From Brachybacterium avium (lineage in GTDB: Bacteria > Actinomycetota > Actinomycetes > Actinomycetales > Dermabacteraceae), in NCBI RefSeq assembly GCF_002216795.1, contig NZ_CP022316.1:124001-188000 (forward strand): DNA of 64,000 nt, read 5' to 3'. The notes below the pieces were generated by a model. It was not told where the DNA came from. It saw nothing but the letters and a program-made list of their open reading frames with translations, and did not search any database. The position numbers were made by a program, and so were the translations under genes. Shown here piece by piece: positions 35,364 through 43,782 of the stretch (position 1 is its first letter; each line of letters starts with the position of its first letter).

Positions 35364-36463
35364 TCAGTCGGCGAGCTCTCGCGCGATCCGGCCGGGCCAG
35401 GACGGCCCCTCGTAGATCATCGCGGTATATCCCTGGACGAGATCGGCACCGGCGTCGAGCCGCTCCTGCACGTCCTCGGCGGTGCTGACTCCCCCGCAGC
35501 TGATGATCACGGAATCGGCCGGGAGCGTCGCGCGCAGCAGCCCCAGCACCTGGCGCGAGCGGTCCGCGAGCACCGGGCCGGAGAGCCCACCTGCACCGAT
35601 CCGCTCGACCCGAGCCCGATCGGTGGCCAGCGAGTCGGGGCGGGAGATGGTGGTGTTCGCCGCGATCACGCCGGCCAGTCCCACCTCGGTGGCGAGGCGG
35701 GCCACCGCCACCACGTCCTCGTCATGCAGGTCGGGGGCGATCTTCACCAGCACCGGCACCTTGCGGCGCAGTCGGATCCGGGCCCTGCCGGCTTCCTCTT
35801 CCACGGCCTCCAGGATCGGCCGGAGCATCTCGACGCTCTGCAGGTCACGGAGTCCGGGTGTGTTCGGGCTGGAGACGTTGATCGCGAGGTAGTCGGCGTA
35901 GGGGGCGAGCAGCCGGGCGGAGAAGCGGTAGTCCTCCGCCGCGTCCTCCAGGGCCGTGACCTTGGACTTGCCGATGTTCACACCGATCACGGCGCGCTGG
36001 CCGCGCTCGGAGCGGCGGGCCCGGGCCAGCCGCTTCGCAAGGGCCTGGGCGCCGTGGTTGTTGAAGCCCATGCGGTTGATCAACGACCTGTCCTCCACCA
36101 GGCGGAAGGAGCGCGGTCGCGGGTTGCCCGGCTGCGCCTTCGCGGTCACTGTGCCCACCTCGACATGGCCGAAGCCGAGGTCCAGCAGCGCCAGCGGCAC
36201 CTCGCCGTCCTTGTCGAAGCCGGCCGCCAGCCCGAACGGGCTGCGGTGCTCAACGCCGAGGACGCTGCGCACAGGGCGGGGGTCGCGCATCGGATCGGGG
36301 ATCGAGAACACCGTCCGCAGCAGCGCCGGGCCTCCCGGCAACGCATGGGCCGTCGCCAGCGCGCGCACCGTCAGGCGGTGCGCCTGCTCTGGATCGAGCC
36401 GGCTGAGGACGTGGCGGAAGAGGGCGCCGTAGGGCCCGGTTCGCGAGGGGTCGTCGGGGTCAC
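35364..36463 (-). CDS. pyrD: Dihydroorotate dehydrogenase (quinone), class 2, with a one-base frameshift at the N-terminus
   Basis: Fourth step of pyrimidine synthesis, oxidising dihydroorotate with a membrane quinone. The intact frame from GTG 36368 (334 residues) has FGLAAGFDKDGE, NRMGFNNHGA, NVSSPNTPGLRDLQ (catalytic Ser region), VLVKIAPDL, AANTTISRP and SCGGVSTAEDV. In the same frame, further upstream, GPYGALFRHVLSRLDPEQAH is a typical class 2 N-terminal segment, but no start codon precedes it. One extra C in either CCCC run (36447-36450 or 36456-36459) would join it to GTG 36463, which has a TAGCGT -10 seven bases upstream, for about 365 residues. Without it the quinone-binding N-terminus is lost. 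Confidence 0.92.
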
Positions 36464-36476
36464 AGGCACTACGCTA
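36461..36476 (-). promoter_or_regulatory. Probable leaderless promoter of pyrD
   Basis: TAGCGT (36476-36471), seven bases, GTG (36463). The GTG is out of frame with the rest of pyrD by one base in this sequence. Confidence 0.45.
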
Positions 36477-36496
36477 CGCGGTCGGCGCCCTGTGCT

Positions 36497-36931
36497 TCAG
36501 GCCACAGGTCCCGAGGCCCTATCGCGCTTCCTGCTGCGCCCCAGATAGAGCAGAGCGATCACGGGCAGCAGCAGGGGGACGAAACCATACCCCTGCCCGA
36601 AGTGGCTCCACACCGTCGCGTCGGGGAAGAGCGCCGGATCGACCAGGGTGAGCGTTCCGACGATCAGCACCCCGGCCAGCTCGGCGAGGCACAGCCTGCG
36701 AGCGAGCACCGAGCGTCGACCGCGGCGGACCAGTGCGACGGTCACTGCGATGTAGGTGACGGCGGCCAGCAGCGAGAGCACGTAGGCGACGGGAGCGAAG
36801 GAGAGATCCCGCAGGATCTGCACCAGGCTGCGGGCGGTCGCCGAGATCGCGAAGATCCCGTACACGGCGATCAGGACGATCTCGAACCCGCGACTGCCGC
36901 GGGCGGCAGCGGTGGTGTGCTCGGCAGTCAT
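36497..36931 (-). CDS. Integral membrane protein, unknown function
   Basis: A 144-residue protein with four hydrophobic helices (FEIVLIAVYGIFAISATARS; YVLSLLAAVTYIAVTVALV; LAELAGVLIVGTLTLV; FVPLLLPVIALLYL) and a basic C-terminus (GRSRKRDRAS). The ATG at 36931 overlaps the stop of the next upstream membrane gene by 4 nt, so the pair is co-translated. I do not recognise a named function; the pair is commonly found between pepA and pyrD in related actinobacteria, as far as I recall. Confidence 0.8.
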   Translation of the reverse strand: MTAEHTTAAARGSRGFEIVLIAVYGIFAISATARSLVQILRDLSFAPVAYVLSLLAAVTYIAVTVALVRRGRRSVLARRLCLAELAGVLIVGTLTLVDPALFPDATVWSHFGQGYGFVPLLLPVIALLYLGRSRKRDRASGPVA

Positions 36932-37290
36932 GCGAAGCCTCCCGGCCAGATCTGGTGCAGTCTCATCAGCAGCACGGCACTGACCAGGGCTCCGACCCCG
37001 GCCACCAGGCTGCCCCAGCGGCTGCGTTCGAACAGGCCGATCCAGCCCCCGCCCACCACGAGCACCACTGCGGTGAGCAGGTAGCCGTACAGCGTGATCG
37101 GGTCCTCGGGGGTCCCACCGCCGATGTCGCGCAGCGTCAGCGCCGCCCCGAGCACCACCCAGCTGAGCGCCAACAGCGCGCAGGCACCGAGCAGTACCAG
37201 ATCCGCGGTCAGCTCGCGCAGCGCGTAATACAGGCCCAACAGAGCGGTGAGCCCGCACAGCCCGGCCACCACGATGCTCAACGCCGCCAT
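36928..37290 (-). CDS. Integral membrane protein, unknown function
   Basis: A 120-residue protein with four predicted membrane helices (ALSIVVAGLCGLTALLGLYY; LVLLGACALLALSWVVLGAA; YLLTAVVLVVGGGWIGLF; SLVAGVGALVSAVLLM). ATG 37290 was chosen for its upstream GAGGACC; a GTG seven codons earlier is the alternative. It is divergent from pepA and overlaps the following membrane gene. Confidence 0.78.
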   Translation of the reverse strand: MAALSIVVAGLCGLTALLGLYYALRELTADLVLLGACALLALSWVVLGAALTLRDIGGGTPEDPITLYGYLLTAVVLVVGGGWIGLFERSRWGSLVAGVGALVSAVLLMRLHQIWPGGFA

Positions 37291-37341
37291 GGGTCCTCGG
37301 TCCTCCTCCACAGGGTGCGGACACGATGCCCGGCCCGCCCC

Positions 37342-37356
37342 TACGATAGAGGCATG
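37342..37356 (+). promoter_or_regulatory. Leaderless promoter of pepA
   Basis: TACGAT (37342-37347), six bases, ATG (37354). Confidence 0.65.
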
Positions 37357-38832
37357 CCCACCATCACCATCACCGAAGCATCAGTGCGCGACGTCGAGGC
37401 CGACGTCCTCATCCTCCCCCTCCTCGCCGGCGCCGACGACGCGCCGGCGACCGTCCCCGGGTCCCCCGAGATCTCCGAGGCCATCGCCGGTCTCGACGCC
37501 TCCGCCGCCCGCGGCGATCTGCACCGCATCCCGTCCTACGGGCTGGCCGCAGCGACGTCGCTGCTGCTGGTCGGTGTGGGTGACGAAGCTCTCCCCGAGA
37601 TCGACTCCGAGGACCTCCGCCTCGCCTTCGGTGCAGCCACCCGCTCGCTGAACGGGGTCGGGCACGCCGCCGTCGCACTGCCCACGGGCACCGCCGTCCA
37701 GCGTGCCGCCGCCCTGGAGGGTGCCGCACTGGGCGCCTACGCCTTCGTCGGCCACAAGTCCGGCACCGGCTCCTCCGCGCCCAAGGCCGCGCTGGGCTCC
37801 CTGACCCTGGTCGCCGAGGGTGGGGCCGACGCCGCCCGCACCGCGGTGGAGCGCTCCACCCTGCTCTCCGAGGTAGTGGACATCGTCCGCGACCTGGTCA
37901 ACACCCCGCCGAACCTCCTCCACCCCGTCTCCTTCGCGCAGCGCGCCGAGGAGCTCGTCGCCGATCTGCCGATCACCGTCACGGTGCTCGATGAGAAGCA
38001 GCTCGCCGAGGGCGGCTATGGGGGAATCGTCGGCGTGGGCCAGGGCTCGACCCGGCCGCCCCGCCTGGTCCGCCTGGAGTACGCCCCCTCGGCTGCGGAG
38101 CGTTCGGTCGCACTGGTGGGCAAGGGCATCACCTTCGACACCGGCGGCATCTCGCTCAAGCCCGCCCCCGGCATGGATGACATGACCTCGGACATGACCG
38201 GTGCCGCCACGGTGCTCGGCGCGACCATCGGCGCCGCCCGCCTGGGCCTGGACGTCAAGGTCACCACCTACCTGGCGCTGGCCGAGAACATGCCCGGCGG
38301 AGGCGCCCAGCGCCCCGGTGATGTGGTCACGATGCGCAACGGCAAGACTGTCGAGGTCCTCAACACCGATGCCGAGGGCCGGATGGTGATGGCCGACGCG
38401 CTCGTCGACGCCGTCGCCGACGCCCCCGACCTGGTGATGGACGTCGCCACCCTGACCGGTGCAGCCGTCGTCGCGCTGGGCAAGCGCACCGCAGGGGTGA
38501 TGGGTACGGAGGACGCCCGCGAGCTGGTGCTCACAGCCGCCGGCACCGCCGGGGAGCCGTTCTGGGCGCTTCCCTTCCCCGCTGAGCTGCGCGCAGACCT
38601 CACCGGACAGGTCGCGGATCTGCGCAACATCGGCGAACGGCCGGGCGGGGCGCTCTCCGCCGGGATCTTCCTCGCCGAGTTCGTGGGCGAGACCCCCTGG
38701 GCGCACCTGGACATCGCCGGGCCCGGCTATGCCTCCTCGCCCCTGGGTTACATGGGCAAGGGAGCGACCGGGATGAGCACCCGCACTGTGCTGCAAGTCC
38801 TCGAGGACCTCGCCGCCGGCCCCGCAGCGTGA
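37354..38832 (+). CDS. pepA: Leucyl aminopeptidase (M17)
   Basis: Cytoplasmic two-metal exopeptidase releasing N-terminal residues. The 492 residues comprise an N-terminal macro-like domain (1-160) and the M17 catalytic domain: VGKGITFDTGGISLKPAPGM (metal Lys and Asp), MTSDMTGAATVLGA, and the signature NTDAEGRMVMADAL, followed by VATLTGAAVVALG. The start is fixed by the leaderless hexamer. The gene is monocistronic as far as can be seen; lpd follows after 147 bp with its own promoter. Confidence 0.95.
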   Translation: MPTITITEASVRDVEADVLILPLLAGADDAPATVPGSPEISEAIAGLDASAARGDLHRIPSYGLAAATSLLLVGVGDEALPEIDSEDLRLAFGAATRSLNGVGHAAVALPTGTAVQRAAALEGAALGAYAFVGHKSGTGSSAPKAALGSLTLVAEGGADAARTAVERSTLLSEVVDIVRDLVNTPPNLLHPVSFAQRAEELVADLPITVTVLDEKQLAEGGYGGIVGVGQGSTRPPRLVRLEYAPSAAERSVALVGKGITFDTGGISLKPAPGMDDMTSDMTGAATVLGATIGAARLGLDVKVTTYLALAENMPGGGAQRPGDVVTMRNGKTVEVLNTDAEGRMVMADALVDAVADAPDLVMDVATLTGAAVVALGKRTAGVMGTEDARELVLTAAGTAGEPFWALPFPAELRADLTGQVADLRNIGERPGGALSAGIFLAEFVGETPWAHLDIAGPGYASSPLGYMGKGATGMSTRTVLQVLEDLAAGPAA

Positions 38833-38895
38833 TCCTCGCCGCGTTTCACGCCGCCTGATCCGGTCCGGAGGTCTTCTCGGTGCCGCCTGGTGGCC

Positions 38896-38901
38896 TAACA
38901 T
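38896..38901 (+). promoter_or_regulatory. Probable -10 of the lpd-sucB promoter
   Basis: TAACAT in the 147-bp gap before lpd, giving a leader of about 70 nt that includes the GAGGAG ribosome site at 38967-38972. Confidence 0.4.
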
Positions 38902-38979
38902 GGGCCACGCAGGCGGCGCCGCCGGCCATTCTGGTCAGAGCGGGTCGCGGAGTACACGTAGACACCGAGGAGCTCACAG

Positions 38980-40383
38980 GTGGCGGAGACAAGCACTGAC
39001 CAGTTCGACGTCGTGATCCTGGGCGGTGGCAGCGGCGGCTATGCGGCCGCGCTGCGCGGAGCCCAGCTCGGCCAGAAGATCGCGCTCGTGGAGAAGGATC
39101 AGCTCGGTGGCACCTGCCTGCACCGCGGTTGCGTCCCGACCAAGGCGATGCTGCATGTCGGCGAGCTCGCCGACGCACCGTCCGAGGCGGCTGCCGCGGG
39201 CGTGGACCTCACCCTCAACGGCATCGATGCCACGAAGGTGCTGGGGTTCAAGGACAAGATCATCGGCAGGCTCCACAAGGGTCTGCAGGGCCTGGTGAAA
39301 TCCCGCAAGGTCGAGTACGTCGAGGGCTTCGGCACGCTCACCGGCCCGAACACCATCTCGGTCGAGACCGGGTCCGGCACCCGCACCCTCACCGGCAAGA
39401 ACATCATCCTGGCCTCCGGCTCCTACTCGAAGACGCTTCCGGGCATCGATCTGGGCGGGCGCTTCCTGGACTCCGAGGCGGCGCTGCAGCTGCCGGAGAT
39501 CCCGAAGAACCCGATCATCCTCGGTGGCGGGGTCATCGGCGTCGAGTTCGCCTCGATCTGGAAGTCGCTCGGCGCGGAGTCCGTGACCATCGTCGAGGGC
39601 CTTCCCCACCTGGTCGCCAACGAGGACGAAGCGCTGTCCAAGGCGCTCGAGCGCGCGTACAAGAAGCGCGGCATCACCTACTCGCTCGGAGTCTTCACCG
39701 AGAAGGCCGAGCAGACCGAGAACGGGGTGAAGGTCACCCTCGCCGACGGCAAGGTCTTCGAGGGCGATTACCTGCTGGTCGCCGTGGGCCGCGGCCCGGC
39801 GACCTCCGGCGTGGGCTACGAGGAGCAGGGCATCGAGATGGATCGCGGCTTCGTGCTCGCGAACAAGGAGACCCTGGAGACCAACGTCCCCGGCGTCTAC
39901 GCCGTCGGCGACATCGTCCCCGGCCTGCAGCTCGCACATCGCGGTTTCGCGCAGGGCATCTTCGTCGCCGAGCGGATCGCGGGGCTGAACCCCGCCCCGA
40001 TCGTCGAGTCCGGCATCGAGCGCATCACCTATTGCGAGCCTGAGCTCGGCTCGGTGGGCCTGTCCGAGAAGCAGGCCAAGGAGCAGTTGGGCGAGGATGC
40101 GGTCGAGGTCTACGAGTACAACCTCGGCGGCAACGGCAAGTCCCAGATCCTCGGCACCACCGGCTTCATCAAGCTGGTCCGTGAGAAGGACGGCCCGATC
40201 ATCGGCGTCCACATGATCGGCTCGCGCACCTCGGAGCTGATGGGCGAGGCACTGCTCATCGTCAACTGGGAGGCTTACCCCGAGGACGTCGCCTCCCTCG
40301 TCCACGGCCATCCCTCGCAGCACGAGGCCCTGGGCGAAGCGGCGCTCGCTCTCGCCGGCAAGCCGCTGCACGCCCACGCCTGA
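38980..40383 (+). CDS. lpd: Dihydrolipoyl dehydrogenase (E3)
   Basis: FAD enzyme that reoxidises dihydrolipoyl groups of 2-oxoacid dehydrogenases using NAD+. The 467-residue protein has the FAD loop VVILGGGSGGYAAALRGAQL, the redox disulfide GGTCLHRGCVPTKAM, the NAD loop ILGGGVIGVEFASIW, GVYAVGDIVPG and the C-terminal HGHPSQHEALGEAAL with the catalytic His-Glu pair. GTG start with GAGGAG upstream. sucB follows after 29 bp. Confidence 0.96.
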   Translation: MAETSTDQFDVVILGGGSGGYAAALRGAQLGQKIALVEKDQLGGTCLHRGCVPTKAMLHVGELADAPSEAAAAGVDLTLNGIDATKVLGFKDKIIGRLHKGLQGLVKSRKVEYVEGFGTLTGPNTISVETGSGTRTLTGKNIILASGSYSKTLPGIDLGGRFLDSEAALQLPEIPKNPIILGGGVIGVEFASIWKSLGAESVTIVEGLPHLVANEDEALSKALERAYKKRGITYSLGVFTEKAEQTENGVKVTLADGKVFEGDYLLVAVGRGPATSGVGYEEQGIEMDRGFVLANKETLETNVPGVYAVGDIVPGLQLAHRGFAQGIFVAERIAGLNPAPIVESGIERITYCEPELGSVGLSEKQAKEQLGEDAVEVYEYNLGGNGKSQILGTTGFIKLVREKDGPIIGVHMIGSRTSELMGEALLIVNWEAYPEDVASLVHGHPSQHEALGEAALALAGKPLHAHA

Positions 40384-40412
40384 GTCCATCTTCCCAGGAG
40401 GAGAGAACCCCA

Positions 40413-42221
40413 ATGTCTGAAACCGTGAAGATGCCGGCACTCGGTGAATCCGTCACCGAGGGCACTGTCACCCGCTGGCTCAAGGCCGTCGGAGACACCG
40501 TCGAGGTCGACGAGCCGCTGCTCGAGGTCTCCACCGACAAGGTCGATACCGAGATCCCCTCCCCCATCACGGGGACCGTCGAGAAGATCCTGGTCGAGGA
40601 GGACGAGGACGCCGAGGTCGGCGCCGATCTCGTCGTCATCGGCGATGGCTCCGGCTCCGACGCCTCCGGCTCCGACGACTCCGGTGCCGAGGCCCCGGCG
40701 GAGGAGGAGGCCTCCGAGGGCGAGGATCTCGCCTCGGACGACACCGCCGCCCCGTCGACCGATGAGGAGGCCCCCTCCGGCGAGTCCGAGAAGCCGGCCG
40801 ACACCTCGGACGAGACCGGCTCCGGTGCCTCCGGTGCCTCCGGTGCCTCCGGCGGCGCCGCCGACGGCGAGGAGATCACCATGCCGGCGCTCGGTGAGTC
40901 CGTCACCGAGGGCACTGTCACCCGCTGGCTCAAGGCCGTCGGAGACACCGTCGAGGTCGACGAGCCGCTGCTCGAGGTCTCCACCGACAAGGTCGATACC
41001 GAGATCCCCTCCCCCGTCGCCGGCACCGTGCTCGAGATCAAGGTGTCGGAGGACGAGGACGCCGAGGTCGGTGCCGTGCTGGCCGTGATCGGCTCCGGCG
41101 ATGCCGCAGCGGCTCCGGCTGAGAAGTCCGACACTCCGGCGCCGAAGGCCGAGGAGGCCCCCGCTAAGGAAGAGCCGAAGACCGAGGCGCCCAAGGCTGA
41201 GGAGAAGAAGGCCGAGGCGCCCAAGGCTGAGGAGAAGAAGGCTGAGGCTCCGGCAGCTCCCGCGCCGAAGGCTGCCGATGCGGTCTCCGGTGCAGAGTCC
41301 TCCGGCTACGTCACTCCGCTGGTGCGGAAGATGGCCTCCGAGGCCGGCGTCGACCTCTCCTCCGTGAAGGGCTCCGGCCTGGGCGGTCGCATCCGCAAGC
41401 AGGACGTCCAGCAGGCGATCGAGGCGCAGAAGTCCGCTGCCTCGGCCCCTGCCGCTGCCGCCCCCGCCGCAGCTACGGCCGCGCCGAAGGTCGAGGTCTC
41501 CTCGAAGCGCGGCACCGAGGAGAAGATGCCGCGCATCCGCAAGGTCATCGGCCAGCGGATGATGGAGTCCCTGCACGAGATGGCGCAGCTGACCACCGCG
41601 GTCGAGGTCGATCTGACCCGTATCGCCAAGCTGCGTGCGCGTGCCAAGGAGGACTTCGCCGCTCGTGAGGGTGCGAAGCTCACGTACCTGCCGTTCCTGA
41701 TGATGGCTGCGATCGAGGGTCTGAAGACCTACCCGCAGCTGAACTCCAGCATCGACGGTGACAAGATCGTCTACCACGGCGCGGAGAACATCGGTATGGC
41801 CGCGGACACCGAGCGTGGTCTCGTCGTCCCGGTGATCCGGGATGCCGGTGACCTGAACCTGGCGGGCCTGGCCCGACAGATCGGCGACCTCGGCGCCCGG
41901 GCCAAGGGCAACAAGCTCGTCCCCGATGATCTGGCAGGTGCCACGTTCACGATCACCAACACCGGTTCCGGCGGGGCGCTGTGGGATACCCCCATCGTGC
42001 CCGCGCCGCAGGTCGGCATCCTCGGCACCGGCACCATCACCAAGCGCCCGGCGGTCGTCCAGAACGCCGAGGGCGATGATTCCATCGCCATCCGCTCGAT
42101 GATGTACCTGTTCCTCTCCTACGACCACCGTGTGGTCGACGGCGCTGACGCCGCCCGCTTCCTCACCTCCATGAAGAAGCGGCTCGAGGAGGGTGCTTTC
42201 GAGGCGGAGCTGGGTCTGTGA
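40413..42221 (+). CDS. sucB: Dihydrolipoamide acyltransferase E2 (succinyltransferase type) with two lipoyl domains
   Basis: The 602-residue core of a 2-oxoacid dehydrogenase complex. Domains in order: lipoyl 1 (1-76, lipoyl Lys at about 43 in STDKVDTE), an acidic Ser/Gly linker, lipoyl 2 (about 151-226, Lys about 193), an Ala/Lys/Glu linker, a peripheral-subunit-binding domain (YVTPLVRKMASEAGVDLSSV, about 298-336) and the acyltransferase domain ending SYDHRVVDGAD (catalytic His near 570). The SucB-type label is by overall similarity; actinobacterial E2s of this form may serve the pyruvate complex. A strong GGAGGAG site precedes ATG 40413. lipB and lipA follow about 1.6 kb downstream. Confidence 0.93.
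   Translation: MSETVKMPALGESVTEGTVTRWLKAVGDTVEVDEPLLEVSTDKVDTEIPSPITGTVEKILVEEDEDAEVGADLVVIGDGSGSDASGSDDSGAEAPAEEEASEGEDLASDDTAAPSTDEEAPSGESEKPADTSDETGSGASGASGASGGAADGEEITMPALGESVTEGTVTRWLKAVGDTVEVDEPLLEVSTDKVDTEIPSPVAGTVLEIKVSEDEDAEVGAVLAVIGSGDAAAAPAEKSDTPAPKAEEAPAKEEPKTEAPKAEEKKAEAPKAEEKKAEAPAAPAPKAADAVSGAESSGYVTPLVRKMASEAGVDLSSVKGSGLGGRIRKQDVQQAIEAQKSAASAPAAAAPAAATAAPKVEVSSKRGTEEKMPRIRKVIGQRMMESLHEMAQLTTAVEVDLTRIAKLRARAKEDFAAREGAKLTYLPFLMMAAIEGLKTYPQLNSSIDGDKIVYHGAENIGMAADTERGLVVPVIRDAGDLNLAGLARQIGDLGARAKGNKLVPDDLAGATFTITNTGSGGALWDTPIVPAPQVGILGTGTITKRPAVVQNAEGDDSIAIRSMMYLFLSYDHRVVDGADAARFLTSMKKRLEEGAFEAELGL
40431..40565 (+). repeat. Near-identical DNA repeat, copy 1 (lipoyl domain 1 of sucB)
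   Basis: 133 of 135 bases match 40881-41015, and the last 117 are identical. The offset is exactly 450 bp (150 codons). Confidence 0.9.
40881..41015 (+). repeat. Near-identical DNA repeat, copy 2 (lipoyl domain 2 of sucB)
   Basis: Matches 40431-40565 at 133 of 135 positions. Identity drops abruptly at the end of the repeat. Confidence 0.9.
41187..41246 (+). repeat. Tandem 30-bp repeat in the sucB linker
   Basis: Two copies of a 30-bp unit encoding APKAEEKKAE, with one base difference. It lengthens the flexible Ala/Lys/Glu linker after lipoyl domain 2. Confidence 0.85.
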
Positions 42222-42274
42222 CCCGGTGAGCCACTGACGAAGAGCGACAGGAGCCGCCGCGGCGGAGCCCGTCC

Positions 42275-42314
42275 GGGGAGGGCCCCGACACCAGCTGGTG
42301 TCGGGGCCCTCCCC
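42275..42314. terminator. Perfect 40-bp palindrome, bidirectional terminator
   Basis: The 20-base arm GGGGAGGGCCCCGACACCAG is followed immediately by its exact reverse complement. It lies between convergent sucB and the 42331-43716 gene; there is no T-tract. Confidence 0.7.
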
Positions 42315-42330
42315 GCTGTCGACCGGGTGC

Positions 42331-43716
42331 TCAGGGCGCATCGGCCTCGGCGGTCCCCGGCAGCGGGTCGGCGCTGACGATGCGCCACTGCTCCCCGTCC
42401 CAGTGCAGGACGAGCCGGATCATCGACGGTTCCGTGGCAGGCACCCGAGTGGTGCCCGCGGCGTCCTCGAGGAGGAGCTCCTCCATGGACGTGAGGGCAT
42501 GTACCACCGCCGTTCCCTCGGGGCCCGGCTGCTCGAGGACCTCCGCAGAGTGCACCACCGGACCGCCCGCCCGCACCGTGACCTCCGTGTAGGCGACCCG
42601 GAGCCGCTGGTCCTCCTTGAGTGCGGTGCTCCCCGGGGCTGAGGCCGGGGAGGCGGAGAGGCCGGTGACGTAGGCGTGGCGGGACCCGGCGAGCTGTGCG
42701 ACGAGCATCTGCGGTTCCTCGATGCGGGGCGCCGGTCCGGGAACGCTCTGTGCGGGCTCTGCAGCCACGGGAGGATCCCCCTGCGTGCCCGTGGCTCCCC
42801 CGCCCTGCGCCCACCAGGCCCCCAGTCCCGTCAGGGCTCCTCCCAGCAGCAGCACCAGCACTGCGCTGAGCGCGGCGGTGCGGCGCAGCCGGGGCTGGCG
42901 CAGCACCTCCCGGATCGAGGACAGCACCGCGGCAGCGGCCCCGAGCGGTGCGAGATTCTTCACACGGCTCGGCCCGGGATCCGCCCTGGGTTCGTCGAAG
43001 CGGTCCAGTGGTCCCGTCGTCGCAGCCCTGCACCGTCCACGCGGGGTCGGCAGCGCGTCACCCTCGACCCGCGGTCGGTCCAGGTGCACGCGCCGGCGCA
43101 GGGTGCGGTCCTGGTCCTGGAGCACGGAATCCACCCAGCGACGATCCTCCTGGCGGGCGGAGAGGCTGTCGTCGCGGCGGAGGCCGCGCAGGTCCAGCGC
43201 CACCACCGAGCCGTCGGCCCGCAGACCCAGACCGCCGCCGTGAGCGGCGCCGAGCACCCAGGAGCGCTCGTGCAGCGCTCCGATCAGCTCATCCAGCGCC
43301 TCCCGGGCGCCCGCGAGGGCGCGGCGCTCCCCCGTCGGCGGAGTTGTGGTCCCGGCCGCCCGTCGGCCACGCCGGCAGCTCAGCACCGGTGCCACCTCCC
43401 GGACATACCCGTCATCCTCCAGCTCCAGCACGGCCGGTGCAGCGCTGATCCCGGCGACCTCGAGCGTCGCCAACAGCTGCAGCTCCAGCTGGATCCTGCC
43501 CCGCTCCTGCTCATCCAGGCCGCGGACCCGCACTCCCTGCAGGGACAGGTCAGCTCCCAGCCGCTGCTCCTCACGGCTCCCCTCGATCTGTCGGCGCCCG
43601 GTCGCCTCGCGGCCTGCGGCGGGCCTTCCCGCATGCCGCGGCGCCGATGCGGAGAGCAGGCCCTGCCGCGAGAACCTCTCGTCATCGAAGTCGTCCATAC
43701 CGGCAGTGAACTCCAT
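42331..43716 (-). CDS. Membrane protein with degenerate kinase-like cytoplasmic domain and extracytoplasmic domain
   Basis: A 461-residue protein without a clear named family. Residues about 50-210 resemble a protein-kinase fold with motifs worn down: ELQLLATLEVAGISAAPAVL (N-lobe helix region), then LIGALHERSWVLGAAHGGGL and GLRADGSVVALDLRGLR, in the place of the HG.L..N.L..dG.v.liDfG sequence. The catalytic HRD Asp is not seen. One membrane helix (AALSAVLVLLLGGALTGLGA, about 285-305) separates it from an extracytoplasmic domain ending HWDGEQWRIVSADPLPG, NTF2/SnoaL-like in flavour. The start may be ATG 43716 or ATG 43698 (MDDFDDERF). It lies between sucB and lipB, on the opposite strand to both. 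Confidence 0.7.
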   Translation of the reverse strand: MEFTAGMDDFDDERFSRQGLLSASAPRHAGRPAAGREATGRRQIEGSREEQRLGADLSLQGVRVRGLDEQERGRIQLELQLLATLEVAGISAAPAVLELEDDGYVREVAPVLSCRRGRRAAGTTTPPTGERRALAGAREALDELIGALHERSWVLGAAHGGGLGLRADGSVVALDLRGLRRDDSLSARQEDRRWVDSVLQDQDRTLRRRVHLDRPRVEGDALPTPRGRCRAATTGPLDRFDEPRADPGPSRVKNLAPLGAAAAVLSSIREVLRQPRLRRTAALSAVLVLLLGGALTGLGAWWAQGGGATGTQGDPPVAAEPAQSVPGPAPRIEEPQMLVAQLAGSRHAYVTGLSASPASAPGSTALKEDQRLRVAYTEVTVRAGGPVVHSAEVLEQPGPEGTAVVHALTSMEELLLEDAAGTTRVPATEPSMIRLVLHWDGEQWRIVSADPLPGTAEADAP

Positions 43717-43767
43717 CGGGCCGGATCAACCCCGTCGTCATCCACAACGTCCTGGTGAGGGGCGGAG

Positions 43768-43782
43768 TAACCTGGCCGCGTG
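43768..43782 (+). promoter_or_regulatory. Leaderless promoter of lipB
   Basis: TAACCT (43768-43773), six bases, GTG (43780). Confidence 0.6.
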
